Shown: positions 1 to 11,300 of the stretch, piece after piece
How positions within the stretch are numbered: the first letter of the stretch is position 1
How the letters are laid out: each line of letters begins with the position of its first letter
Source of the DNA: Morinoia aosen
Lineage: Eukaryota > Arthropoda > Malacostraca > Amphipoda > Talitridae
Assembly (NCBI GenBank): GCA_030386875.1
Contig: CM059569.1
Span: forward strand, 40,959,842 to 41,023,841
DNA: 64,000 nt
Direction of reading: 5' to 3'
The notes under the pieces: model-generated
Database searches by the model: none
What the model was told of the DNA's origin: nothing
What the model saw: the letters and a program-made list of their open reading frames with translations, nothing else
Position numbers and translations under genes: made by a program

Positions 1-317
1 CGGAGACGACATCGAAGAAGAGGGAGCCCAGTTTTTTCATTCTTCTCTTTCATCCAGTAAGTGAGCTGACAACGGAAATTTATTCCGTACGTTTATAAAA
101 GTTAGGATAATAATCACGAAGAAATTTCGTTAACAGTATTTTCGAGGAAATAGAGGCTATGAATTCAACGACAGCAATAACTTTGATACAGCTGAGGAGT
201 AGTAGAAGAATAAAAGAATAAGCATCAAAATAATATACTCTCTATGACTAGACAACTGAAGAGTGGAGGGCAAATGATGAGCGTAGACGCTGGTGTAGCA
301 CTACTCTAATCCATCTC
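1..317. other. No recognisable feature
   Basis: AT-leaning sequence with no open frame resembling a known protein and no clear repeat. Nothing supportable is seen. Confidence 0.4.
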
Positions 318-668
318 GTGCTATTCCAGCCCAGCCCAGGTCATTCCAGCCCAACTCAGGCTATTCCAGCCCTGCCCAGCCCGGCCCAGGCTATTCCTGC
401 CCAGCCCAGGCTATTCCAGTCTCCTCTCGTGCTATTCCAGCCCATCCCAGGATATTCCAGTCCCCTCTCGTGCTTTTCCAGACCAGCCCAGGCTATTCCA
501 GTCCCCCCTCATGCTATTCCAGACTTGCCCAGGCTATTCCAGTGGAATGGGACAATCCAGCCCGGGCTATCCCATTCCAGTCCAGCCCGCACCATTCCAG
601 TGCATCTCGTGCTATTCCAGTCCGGCCCCGACTATTTCACTCTAGCCCGCGCTATTCCAGTTCAGTTC
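318..668. repeat. Degenerate minisatellite built on ctattccag
   Basis: The core ctattccag followed by a cc/ag/cc-rich stretch recurs every 16-20 bp, for roughly 18-20 copies. Two overlapping plus-strand frames are open only because the repeat lacks stops. Their translations are Pro/Ser/Ala-rich repeats without complexity, so I do not call a gene. Confidence 0.75.
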
Positions 669-680
669 CGCTATGAGTGA

Positions 681-2975
681 GCAATTGCACGACTTGAACA
701 GCTTTTACATCCACAATATACATAGAAAACATTCCAATGTTGCCGCAACTTCATGCTATTTCTGGAGAATATCAACGTCAAATATAGAAATAACTTTTCA
801 GTAGACCTGAGCATTCAGCAGCGATGCATGCACATTATGTCCAGATTTCTAAGAATCTTAACATAAACGAAATCTTTCTTAAATTCTCAAATGCAGAAAA
901 AAACAATTCACACAAAACAAAGTATTTCAGCATCACGATAAATAAGAGCAAATAAAATAAATGACACGAAGAGGCAGTATATCTCGAAGCAGTCCTGCTG
1001 CATGCTGAGTATGAATAGAATAGAGCCAAGCTCCACCGAGTTTAGGTTTAGAACTTTCCAAATGGAACACAATATTCAATTCAATAACCTGACGTTCAAC
1101 CACTCATTCGAGCCGTACCACTGTTGGAAAAGTGAGTATCTCAGAGTTAATAAAGCAGAGTAGATAGGCATGGTATCGATGACAGATGAAGTCAATCATA
1201 TAGTAGTTGTAGGAGTAGGTGGAGGAAGTATTGCTCACTCTCGCAGGAGCGACACGAATTCTTTAAGCTGTGTTCACACGATCATTGAGTGCGCGCATGA
1301 GCAGTGAAAAAGAAGAAGAAGAATTTTATGGAAAACTTTCCCCCAGGATGAGCAGTGAAGAGAGACGCAAGTCCCACCCACTAGCTCTCGCTGCAGGCGC
1401 ATTTAATGCTCAATGACATGCGGACTATGCTAGTTTTCATGGCGCTGACCAAAGCTTGTCAGTGTCATTACAGACGCACTGTCATTGAGCAAGTAGGTGG
1501 TTCTACACTGGGTCGGAACTCCCAAGCTTAAGCCTAAATCAGCTGAAGGTAGAAATTTACATGTAACAGAAGACATCTCGCTTACCAAGATGCTCGACGA
1601 CGTGCAAGAAATATTCAGACACACATACGCTACTCCGATATCAGAATTTTTTGAATTGGAACACCACAAGTTCCATCATGCAGGGATTTCGTGAGCGAAT
1701 CAAAAGATGCTGGCCAGATAACCATAACCCTGAACGGCACACCCTCGAACTGCAGAGTGTGACGTCTAGTGAACACTAAGCGACGCCGCTACTAAGTTAA
1801 TTACGGAATTAATGCAAGTAAGCTTGGCATTTCGACGCCTGATGATAGCTTTATGAAAGTGATAGGACTGTGAGAAACTTCTGTTTCTGTGGATGAAATA
1901 ATGCAGTCTAAGAATAATAACTTTTCAATATAAAGAACGTTAGAATATTCCGCTATATAAGAAATACCAAAAGGTTCATTCATAGAAATACCAAAGGTTT
2001 GCTACCAGCACGATGAATCTATCAAATTTCAGAACGCGGTACCAAACTCGTAAGATCATTTCTAGACTAGAAATATTAGGAGGCGACCTCGCCATGACGT
2101 GCCTATGATGAATAGGGAATTTTTGCTAAGCGTAAAATTGCGAGTGCGAAGCTCCGCCAGAGGCTCTCCCTAATTTGAGCATTTTCTCACACATCCATTA
2201 ACCAAGCAAACTGCCGGTGATGACCTAGAAATATCGCGCGCAGATTATCATGTAACGTTACAGAAACCCTAATTATATTCCTCTTGTAGGGCCAGCTGCG
2301 TGTCAACTTTAGTCGAGGGCTGTTTCTTCACTCTCAAGCTTTAAATTATTAACTCTTTACAAAAAATGACAATATATCTGCAGCAGTATCAATGCATGCG
2401 CGAATAGAAAGACGCAACACTAACCTAATACTCTACTTTGAGGAATAAACCATGACATATTTTACAGATTGAATTTCTCTACGAAGCCGCTCAGAGAAAA
2501 GATGGAGCTTTACCACATTTCATTCAGTAATATCGAGGTCCTAGTTTTACTTCATTATCTTCACACGACCGGAGAAACAAACCTCATGCTAAAAAGTTGG
2601 AAGACATTCAAGGCAATTGACTTTAGCCAGTTACATATCAGTTCAAATAACCAAAATTTCTTTTATTTTTATGTTTTCACCAAACAGAAACCTTGCCTGC
2701 AACCGCGAAAAAATATAGAAGTTCAGACAAACAGATTTGGCCAACATAAGAAGACTAGGGCGCTGCACAGCGCCTTTTCTCCTCATCAAAAAGCGCAACA
2801 CAACCTCCTCACACGTGCACACAACAAAATAAGGCAAGAATGCACCCACTTCCGCTTCAAATACATGATAAAATAACACAGAAAAAGGTGAAAGTGTCAA
2901 AACGGAAGCCTAAACTGAAGCCTGAAAGGTTTGGCAACCGTAAAGGGCTACGAGCCACTCAGCAAAGGGGGAGTT
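681..2975. other. Intergenic DNA with no supported gene
   Basis: Short open frames exist on both strands but none resembles a protein family, and none has convincing splice partners. The sequence looks like old, degraded intergenic DNA downstream of the Rabex-5 gene. Confidence 0.4.
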
Positions 2976-2979
2976 TACC

Positions 2980-3195
2980 TAACACTTTGACTGCGACGTG
3001 AGCCACGGAGGGAATTTTCATAATGCTGCTGACCGACCAGTAGTTACAAACTCAATTTTCTTGAGTGCTTCACCAAAACAAAATGATGGCACAATCCAGT
3101 AAATGTTTGTTATTTTCAAAACGGGTTCCTACAATTGAATTTAAATTTGAATAGAATATTGAACTTAAGTTTTACGTGCTGCAGTCAAAGTGTTA
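2980..3195. mobile_element. piggyBac-type MITE, copy 1
   Basis: About 215 bp bounded by inverted ends aacactttgactgc and gcagtcaaagtgtt. A TTAA lies at the right end, with a diverged CTAA at the left. The interior (aattttcataatgctgctga, then tgtttgttattttcaaaa) matches two other copies in this window near 22.7 and 60.7 kb. TTAA targets are the hallmark of piggyBac-type insertion; assigning the autonomous parent is inference. There is no coding capacity. Confidence 0.65.
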
Positions 3196-4030
3196 ATGTA
3201 CAACCATTCCAGAACGAGTGCAACACCCACAGCACCGCACACACTCGTGCCTGAGATGAACGGCCCACTCCAGTGAGAAAAAAATGAGGGAACGGAAAAA
3301 TGATGCAAATTAACTGCCAAATGCAGCCCAAACCACACATAGACAACCAGCGCGGCCAAATCGACTCCTGAGTAGCAAAGCGTACACCTATGTGTGAGGG
3401 GCAGAGTGTTGCCTTGATACCTATACCATGGTCACCACTGGTAGATACCACAGAGTTCTGGAATCCTTCCACCACACAACCACCAGTGGGGGTTCTACAG
3501 CACTGACGCATCTAAATATATGATGAAGAACGCATACAGACACAATGTCTGCTCCATGATCTGGTGATACGTTTCTTAAATCCCTCAAGAAGCGATTAAC
3601 TCAGAGATCGTACATTTACATTAAACAACAAATGAAAAATTAGAATCAGCAATCTTTACATAGCAATTAAAAATGGAAAGTTCCCAATGCAACTCAGCAA
3701 TGGCGTACAACACGCTATCGTTCACCACAAAAAGATGAGCTGCTATTACTTTAAATTTGCAATTCGTCTCTTTCAAAAATTAACACTCGACATTTTTGAA
3801 AGAAGCATTGCTTCGCACAAGTGAGACCTCTCCCGAGTCAGAAATGAGTGTAAAGTTTTTGCTTTTGTTTTTGCAGTGTTAACGTGAACTGTTTTGTTAC
3901 ATTTGTAATAATATAAGATTCGTTTTTATAAGCTGTCTCATCACACATTAGCCAACTCCCCTGTTCTCACTTTCAGAACCATACAACTACTAAGGCAAAT
4001 AAATCTAGGAATAGGAATATTAATAAATAA
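3196..4030. other. Intergenic, no gene seen
   Basis: No homologous open frame was found on either strand. The region lies beyond the inferred polyadenylation signal of the minus-strand Rabex-5 gene. Confidence 0.4.
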
Positions 4031-4033
4031 ATC

Positions 4034-4039
4034 TTTATT
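4034..4039 (-). terminator. Candidate polyadenylation signal of the Rabex-5 gene
   Basis: The minus strand reads AATAAA here, about 310 nt downstream of the stop codon at 4349-4351. That is a plausible 3' UTR length. It is the best canonical signal seen close to the stop; cleavage would fall near 4010-4020. Confidence 0.5.
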
Positions 4040-4348
4040 ACATTCGTCGCCAGTCCCGGTGACTAATTTAATACTGTGCGAAAGCGTGGCTCTAATTCAT
4101 GACTCTCATAAAGCCGATATTATAAGTCAACTTATTCGCCTCATGCACCTAACATCTCGACAACATGCGATCTCAATGATCACAAAATGTCACAGCGTCA
4201 ACTTCACGGGAATACAAACTTTACAACAGAGCTACACAGAATTTGTCGATACATCATAACAACTGCCAGAAAACGTTACAAAACTGTACAGGAAATAATA
4301 ATCAACACGAAATAAGGCGCTCAAGTTGCGCGGGAACGGTCGGTACAA

Positions 4349-5326
4349 TTACTGATGAGGAACAAGAGGAGGTGGAGGAGCAGGTCTATCGTCGTTGTCG
4401 AGGTTGTGGTCGGTGGCATGAGCAATGGAGGACTTATTTGATGGAGCAAGATCAGCGTCTCCTGACGGCACGACCTCGTCAGGCCACACAGCAAACGGCG
4501 CCACGTCACAACTGTAGCTACCAACTTTTTCGATTGAAGTAGGAGCAATCTTATCGTCGGGGCTCAAAACGTCGCTGTTGAGCGCAAGGGAATCTGAGAA
4601 TTTCAGGGTATCTGAGTCCTTAAACGGATCAGTTAAGGACTCATCTTTGCAAGTGAAAGAATTAGAGTAGAGACCAGAACCAAAGTCCCTGACGGAGTCG
4701 TTGAGGCTCGTGGGCCCCATATCACAAGGAATACTTGGAATAAGGTTACTTTGTTCCCTGAAGCCGCTATACTCAGGCAGTGGCAGGAGCGAAGAGGAGC
4801 CTTGCAGTAACACAGGCTCGTCTAATAGAGAGACGGGGGTCTTGTCTGACACAGTAACGGAGCTGTCGCTCAGAAACGGAGATTTTACAACAGAAGAAGA
4901 CTGGTTGGGCTCCAGCAACGAGGAGTCCAACAAGGGGCTGCTCGAGCTATGGTCTAGTAACGAAGTGCTGTGGTCGAGCATGGAGGCAGGCCCGTGGTCC
5001 AACAGCGAGCTAGAACTATGCTCAAGGAAAGAGAGGGGACTTTGACCCAAAAGAGGAAGTGTGTTGTCCGGCACGGGCTCGTCCAGTAAAGAAGTAGCCG
5101 GTCTGTCCAGCACAGCACGGTCGCCATCTTGGGGCGTCGACGCAGAGACAGACGAGTCTGACTCCCCTGGAGCAGCAGTTGTTCTGCATGATTTCTCCAA
5201 TTCCTGAGGGATTAAATCGTTCAACGAGTAGTAGAGGTTAAACGCTTCTTCGATCTCAGGGAGCTTGACACTCGTCTTCGTAGTGACTTCATCTGAAGGC
5301 GTTTGCACAACAGGCAATGTGTCGTC
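4349..5326 (-). CDS. RABGEF1: Rabex-5 coding exon 11: C-terminal low-complexity tail and stop
   Basis: The acceptor is ttttcag before GAC at 5326, in phase 0, and the stop is TAA at 4349-4351. The exon encodes 325 residues rich in Ser, Leu, Asp and Pro. The motif S-x-LLD recurs, including SLLDEPV twice, SLLDHG and SLLDHS, with variants MLD and LLE. A DPF tripeptide follows (LTDPFKDS), and the end is Pro-rich (PAPPPPLVPHQ). Short acidic di-leucine and DPF motifs are typical of clathrin/AP2-binding linkers. That role is inference, and mammalian Rabex-5 lacks a tail of this length. An upstream in-frame Met at 5389 lies in the intron and is not the start. Confidence 0.85.
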   Translation of the reverse strand, partial: DDTLPVVQTPSDEVTTKTSVKLPEIEEAFNLYYSLNDLIPQELEKSCRTTAAPGESDSSVSASTPQDGDRAVLDRPATSLLDEPVPDNTLPLLGQSPLSFLEHSSSSLLDHGPASMLDHSTSLLDHSSSSPLLDSSLLEPNQSSSVVKSPFLSDSSVTVSDKTPVSLLDEPVLLQGSSSLLPLPEYSGFREQSNLIPSIPCDMGPTSLNDSVRDFGSGLYSNSFTCKDESLTDPFKDSDTLKFSDSLALNSDVLSPDDKIAPTSIEKVGSYSCDVAPFAVWPDEVVPSGDADLAPSNKSSIAHATDHNLDNDDRPAPPPPLVPHQ

Positions 5327-8300
5327 CTGAAAACAACAAATTTTTAGTGCACATTCACTCAAAAAATAGAACGAGAATTTCTCAAACACATAAAATGAGC
5401 AGTTAAAGTTGAGTCAGAGCATCCAAACAACGGCCAAAAGACTGGCCTTGTCAACACATTCGAGACCCTGGAAAAGCCCTGAGATTTCCAGTTGATCCTA
5501 CGGGACTTAAGAGGATGCAAGAAAATAGAGACTACTTAGAGAGAATAGATAGAGACTAGTGTACTCCAGCGACGTCAAAGATCGCTTCTCTCATTTGTAT
5601 CAACACTTTTTGAGAAATTCTGCCATGCATGGTACGAAACATAATCTGGTCTGTTTTAAAACTAAGCAACTGACAATGACAATAATAATATTGTGAAAGG
5701 CGTTAAAAAAATAAGCAGTTAAGCATGGACACGAGTCCTCTAATGCTCCCCTCTACGCACGACTGACAAGCATGATAATTCCAGCTCACTAGCACATAAT
5801 TTTGCATTTTCTCAACGCTGTCGCCCTTGTTCATCTCCTTCACACTTGCAAACCATCTAGTAGTAACAATATCAAGAGGATACGAGCCCATAGTAGCCAA
5901 CTACAGTTTTACGAACTACGGTCTCAGTATCAACACTTATACACATAGAGGCAGTAAAGGAAGGGGAGGGGGGCACCTGGGAGAGCTGAGGCAGGAGGTG
6001 AGGCTGCTTCGTGTCAAGGAGGTGCAGGATGCCGGCGGTGGTGTGGGGCTCCTGCAGCGTGCAGGGGTTGTCGCGCAGCACCTCCGACACCTGCGGCACA
6101 GGGGCAGTATAGCACTCTGTTCCAGTGTTGTACAGGGTTGCATGGTGTAGTGGGACTCGTCATATTCGACATTCAATGGTCTCACCATTTGAGGGACTCA
6201 CCATTTGAGGGACTCACCATTTGAGGGACTCACCATTTGAGGGACTCACCATTTGAGGGACTCACCATTTGAGGGACTCACCATTTGAGGGACTCACCAT
6301 TTGAGGGACTCACCATATTAGACGCACAATATAACGATCTCACCTTCCCAGCGACAACATCCTTGAGATGATCAACGCGTGCGATGATGCGAGCATAGAA
6401 TGCGCTAACAGCAGCGAGGGACTTCATATATGACTCATGATTTAATGACTTCACCATTTGAGTGATCCATACTTCACACTGAATGATTTTGACTGACCAT
6501 TTAACGACCTCACCTTGCCAGTGACGGCATCCTTGAGATGGTCGACCTGCTCGAGGATGCGGGCGTAGGACTCGTTGACAGCAGCGAGGGCGGAGGCGGC
6601 GCGGTCGAAGCGCTGCAGGGTGTTGGTGAGCGCCGTGACGCTGGGCGGCGGCTTGGGGTGCCTGCTTAGTCCCTGGCCCTTCATGTGCCACCTGAACTCC
6701 TCCTCCGTCAGACGCAGCTTCTCCCCGCACACCTCTTCTGCTATGAACGTCACCGCGCATTGCTGCCGCAGCATTATATAAGTTAGACGTAAAGGTCACC
6801 GCGCATTGCTGCCGCAGCATTATATAAGTTAAATGTAAAGGTCACCGCGCATTGCTGCCGCAGCATTATATAAGTTAGATGTAAAGGTCACCGCGCATTG
6901 CTGCCGCAGCATTATATAAGTTAGACGTAAAGGTCACCGCGCATTGCTGCCGCAGCATTATATAAGTTAGATGTAAAGGTCACCGCGCAGCACTGCCGCA
7001 ACATCAGGTTAGATGTTACTTTAAAACATCCCTAGCAGCTAAAAAAAAACAAGCGTTCCGAAGAGAGGATTAGATTAGACGTTAGTTTAAGCGACCTGTG
7101 ACCCAGACATTTTGGCTTGAGATTATTAGATATTAGTTAGTTTAAGCCTCCCTATCCGCAACAAAGGAGATCCAAAGAGAAAAAGGAAGAAGGCACAATT
7201 TAGTATGGAGTTAAGGGAACGCGCAATTTATGCAGAAAGGAAATAGAAACAGTAAGGTAAGAAAGAAGTTCACGAAACAAGATCAGAGTAGAAGAAGAAA
7301 GTAATAGGTGCTGAAAAAACAGGACAGCAGTGAACCGAAAAAAGATGGTTCTTAACATAACAAAAGCATTTTATTTCAACAAAAAGAAGGCCTACCTAAC
7401 TCTCAGCTCGGGCCCTCACATTGTCCTTCTGAGAGTGCTAATTCCCATATATTTGTACTCCTCTCAGGGATTTTGTCTCGAGCCATTCTACTGAGAGCGG
7501 CAGCAAAAGAACCAGTCTGAGACTGCAGGGCAGCAAACGTTGAACGGATGCAGTAGGGTTAGTCAGAGAGAGAGAGAGAGAGAGAGAGAGCAAAAAAGAG
7601 TGTAGACTTAAGTTTGTAGCACGCAGGTAGTGAGCCTGGTGCGTCTTGGCAGTACTGTTTGCAGTTTTGCCTGCGCGCTGTTTCTGTATTTGTGAGGTGC
7701 TGGAGTCTCGTGCGCTCAAGTTACCAGAGTGATCAGGCGTCAAAGCTTGTTCTATGTCGATTTGAAAACTTTTCATGTGTCGGTTTTACCCGTTTGTTTC
7801 AAACAACTTTTTAACTTTTTTCCAAATAAACAAGCACTTTTAACTCGTAAAAAGTACTTATTATTAATAAAGTGAAACTCCTCTGAGTAAACATAACCAT
7901 GTTTTAATGAACTCTTGAAAGTTACGAAATGTTTTAACTACAGGACACAATTGTACTGCATTGAACTGCGGATCATGGAACGGAGAGAAAGCAAAGATTA
8001 AATATTCTGCAATAATTCATAGAACGAAGTCACAGTCTCTCGTCTGTCGGTAATTTAAGCGTGGCAAGTGATCCTGATGTAATCCTTTTAAACCAGAATA
8101 GAAATCCCCGGCCACGAAACTTCGTTAAGAACCGGGATTGTCACAAAACTTGGTGATGTGAGTAGAAGTTACCGGCCACACACCCTAACCGCTAGATCAT
8201 ACTCAATGAACGTCACAGCACAGCACCGACACATTACTATTATTATTATTTAACCGCCATAGACGCCACGAAGGCGATTCAATAGTGAACACTCATTGAG

Positions 8301-11300
8301 TACGGGAGTGTTTGAATAAGATTGGGATATTTGGCTTATTTAGCAACAGCACTGACACAAACACAAAGCTAGCGTTACTCAGGCTCTATGTAGCGCTAGT
8401 GCCGCTCGCTGGACCATGCCTCCATAAGTACTGCGTGAGTATAGCTATTCTATTCTCAGCTCCACTGTCAATTGCACAAACCAACCAACAAGGGTTTTTG
8501 AATGAAGGCAGGGGCAAGTCGTTTGAAAGCACGGCAAAAATTTAAAGCTATAACAAGAATGGAATTATGCGCTGTCCTAACATGTATTAAAATAGCAATT
8601 GCGCGACTGGATACCTACTTAAGAACAAGCAAAACACGGGTGTCACCCGTAAGAATGTTTGGCGGGTAATTTGCGAGAGCCACAGCACGAAAATATTAAT
8701 TATCCATAAAAAAGAACCTCTGATGAAGAGAAGTAATTTCTGACTGCATGGCTCACAAAAAGGCAAGAGTGCAAAAATCATTTCACACGTTGCCTGCTGG
8801 GTGACCTACCAGTGGTCAGTGAAGTTATTTCCATAGCTCGGGTAATTTTTTATCTATTTGAAAGTTTAAATTTAGCAACTACTTCATAAACCAGAGCCGT
8901 GAGAGCAAAAAAAATGAGAGGGAGCCTCACGAGCACCTAAAACTTGCTGTCCCTCGAGGGCGGAGGCCTTCACAAAAAGGTAACCCCACTCACAAATGCG
9001 CCACTCACAAAGGCACCACTCACAAAGGCGCCCCTCACAAAGGCGCCCCTCACAAAGGCGCCCCTCACAAAGGCGCCCCTCACAAAGGCGCCCCTCACAA
9101 AGGCGCCCCTCACAAATGCGCCACTCACAAAGGCGCCCCTCACAAAAAGGTCACCACACTCACAAATGCGCCACTCACAAAGACGCCCCTCACAAAAATG
9201 TCCCCACACTCACAAATGCGCCACTCACAAAGACGCCCCTCACAAAGGCTGTACTCACAAAGTTGGTGAAGTAATAGCTGGTCTCGCCGCTGTTGAGCTG
9301 GTCGTGCGGCGCGAAGTAGGTGATGTAGGCAATGTTAGAGTGCAGCATCGGCGGGTTGGCGCGGATCAAGCAGTAGATGAGTGCAGGGAAGAAGTCATCA
9401 GCCGATGCAGGATTCGCCAACAGTGACGACAGCACTTGGAAGATCTGGTAGCTCACGTTGACCAGCAATGACAGCTTGTCTGACGGCACCGCCGTCCCGT
9501 CCAGCTCAAGCAGCGCTGCAATACAACAACAAAAAGAATGCTTTATTCCAATCAATCAAGCTTGATACATATCATCTGGTACATTGTTTTTTTATTCCGT
9601 ATAACTAACACCAGGACGCAATGTCGGTTAGCCCCCGTCAAACTGGTGCCCATTTCTGACTCCTGGGTAGAGTGGGGAATTGTGGCTGAGTTCTCCCTTT
9701 TCCCAGCAGGGAGAATCCCCGGGCGGCACTGCCGGGATTCGAACTGCCAACACCTTCCCGTGAAGGGAGTGTTCTTGACCACTCGGCCACGGTGACCACA
9801 GGAGAGGGACATGTTGAAGAGACACCCTTACCTCCGATGATGGCGTCCACAGCCGGCGCGATCTTGTCGTCCTCGTCGTCCACTTTGCTCCCGAGCATGT
9901 CAGCGCTGATCCAGTTCAGCCGACGAATTCTGCAAACCCAAATTTTCTTACAAAACTGAACTTTTCAGCAATATTTTGCATCATAAAAAATACGTATCAA
10001 AAATTGAACCTTTTAGCAACATTTTATGGCATAATAAATACGTACTATCAAGCGTACCTTGAAATTGGTGAGCTGTAGGTATAATTTTGTGTTTTAGAAC
10101 TGCATGGAGTTTAGAGAGAGGTAGGAGTTCCAGTTAACACCTGGGCCTCGTTATGGTAAGAGATTCCCTAAGAACCAACAAATGGGAAATATATCACAAG
10201 CGTGAGCAACATTTTGTAAGACCAAAAATATCATCGAGCGTTCCTTAAAATTGGTCAACGGTAGGAAAAATTTAGCACTTTTGAGCTGAATGAAATTTAG
10301 ATAAGGGATAGGAAAAAAGTTCCCGTTAACATTCCCATTATGGCGAGAGATCTTCCTTTAGCAGGACGGCAGCAGAGCTCCACACACGAGACTGGTTAAC
10401 CCTTGCCGAGTCCCAGTACGAGAGCTTGTTTGTCTCAACTTCCCGAAGGCCTCAACTATGAGACATACTAAACTTTCCACCCACTCGCGCTCTCCAGATT
10501 GCTTGAAGATAACATGTACAAAAATCATCACATCTAATTTCTAGAAGCTCTGCATGTAATTTAGCACATTAGAAGCCTGTATTTTTGGTGTGCCGAATTC
10601 GACACACTAGGCGTGAAGGGTTAACACAGCGGACACACTTGCGTCTTGCATACGTCCCTCGCAGAGTTACAAATATCTGTGTCTTCTAAGAGAACTTTAA
10701 TGAGATAGCAATTTTTTCAGGATAAAAAATTTCTCGGCAGCCTTGTATAAAGAGATGATTAAGTTGATAAGCGTCATTACTTCTCTACTAAGGACCTCCC
10801 AATTGAACACCAACTAACTACACCGACTTCACACGCACCCAAGTCCCACACACTCTAAAGTCCCACGCACCCCTAAGTCACACACACCCCCAAGTCACAC
10901 ACTCCCCCAAGTCACACACTCCCCCAAGTCACACACTCCCCCAAGTCACACACTCCCCCAAGTCACACACTCCCCCAAGTCACACACTCCCCCAAGTCAC
11001 ACACTCCCCCAAGTCACACACTCCCCCAAGTCCCACACACCCCCAAGTCCCACACACCCCCAAGTCCCACACACCCCCAAGTCCCACACACCCCCAAGTC
11101 CCACACACCCCCAAGTCCCACACACCCCCAAGTCCCACCTATTTTAAGCCACACTCGCTCCAAGCCCCACCTGCCTCCAAACCCCAAAGTTGCACGACGT
11201 CCCACTTAGAGTCCCACCTGTCCTGCGTAGCGAGGTCCTGCTCCTCACACTGGGCGTTGACGGCGGCGCGCAAGGCGGAGTGGAGGCGCGTGAACACGTA

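Noticed and set aside
5327..5389. Upstream Met of the last Rabex-5 exon frame as a gene start
   Set aside because: A good acceptor at 5327 separates it from the coding part, and the codons upstream are intron.
6278..6820. 180-codon minus-strand frame over Rabex-5 exon 9
   Set aside because: It runs through decoy repeat copies in a shifted frame. The conserved VPS9/coiled-coil frame is the other one.
9725..9800. Functional tRNA-Ser/Leu gene on the minus strand
   Set aside because: Same SINE family as 36.46 kb; acceptor stem pairing is not convincing.
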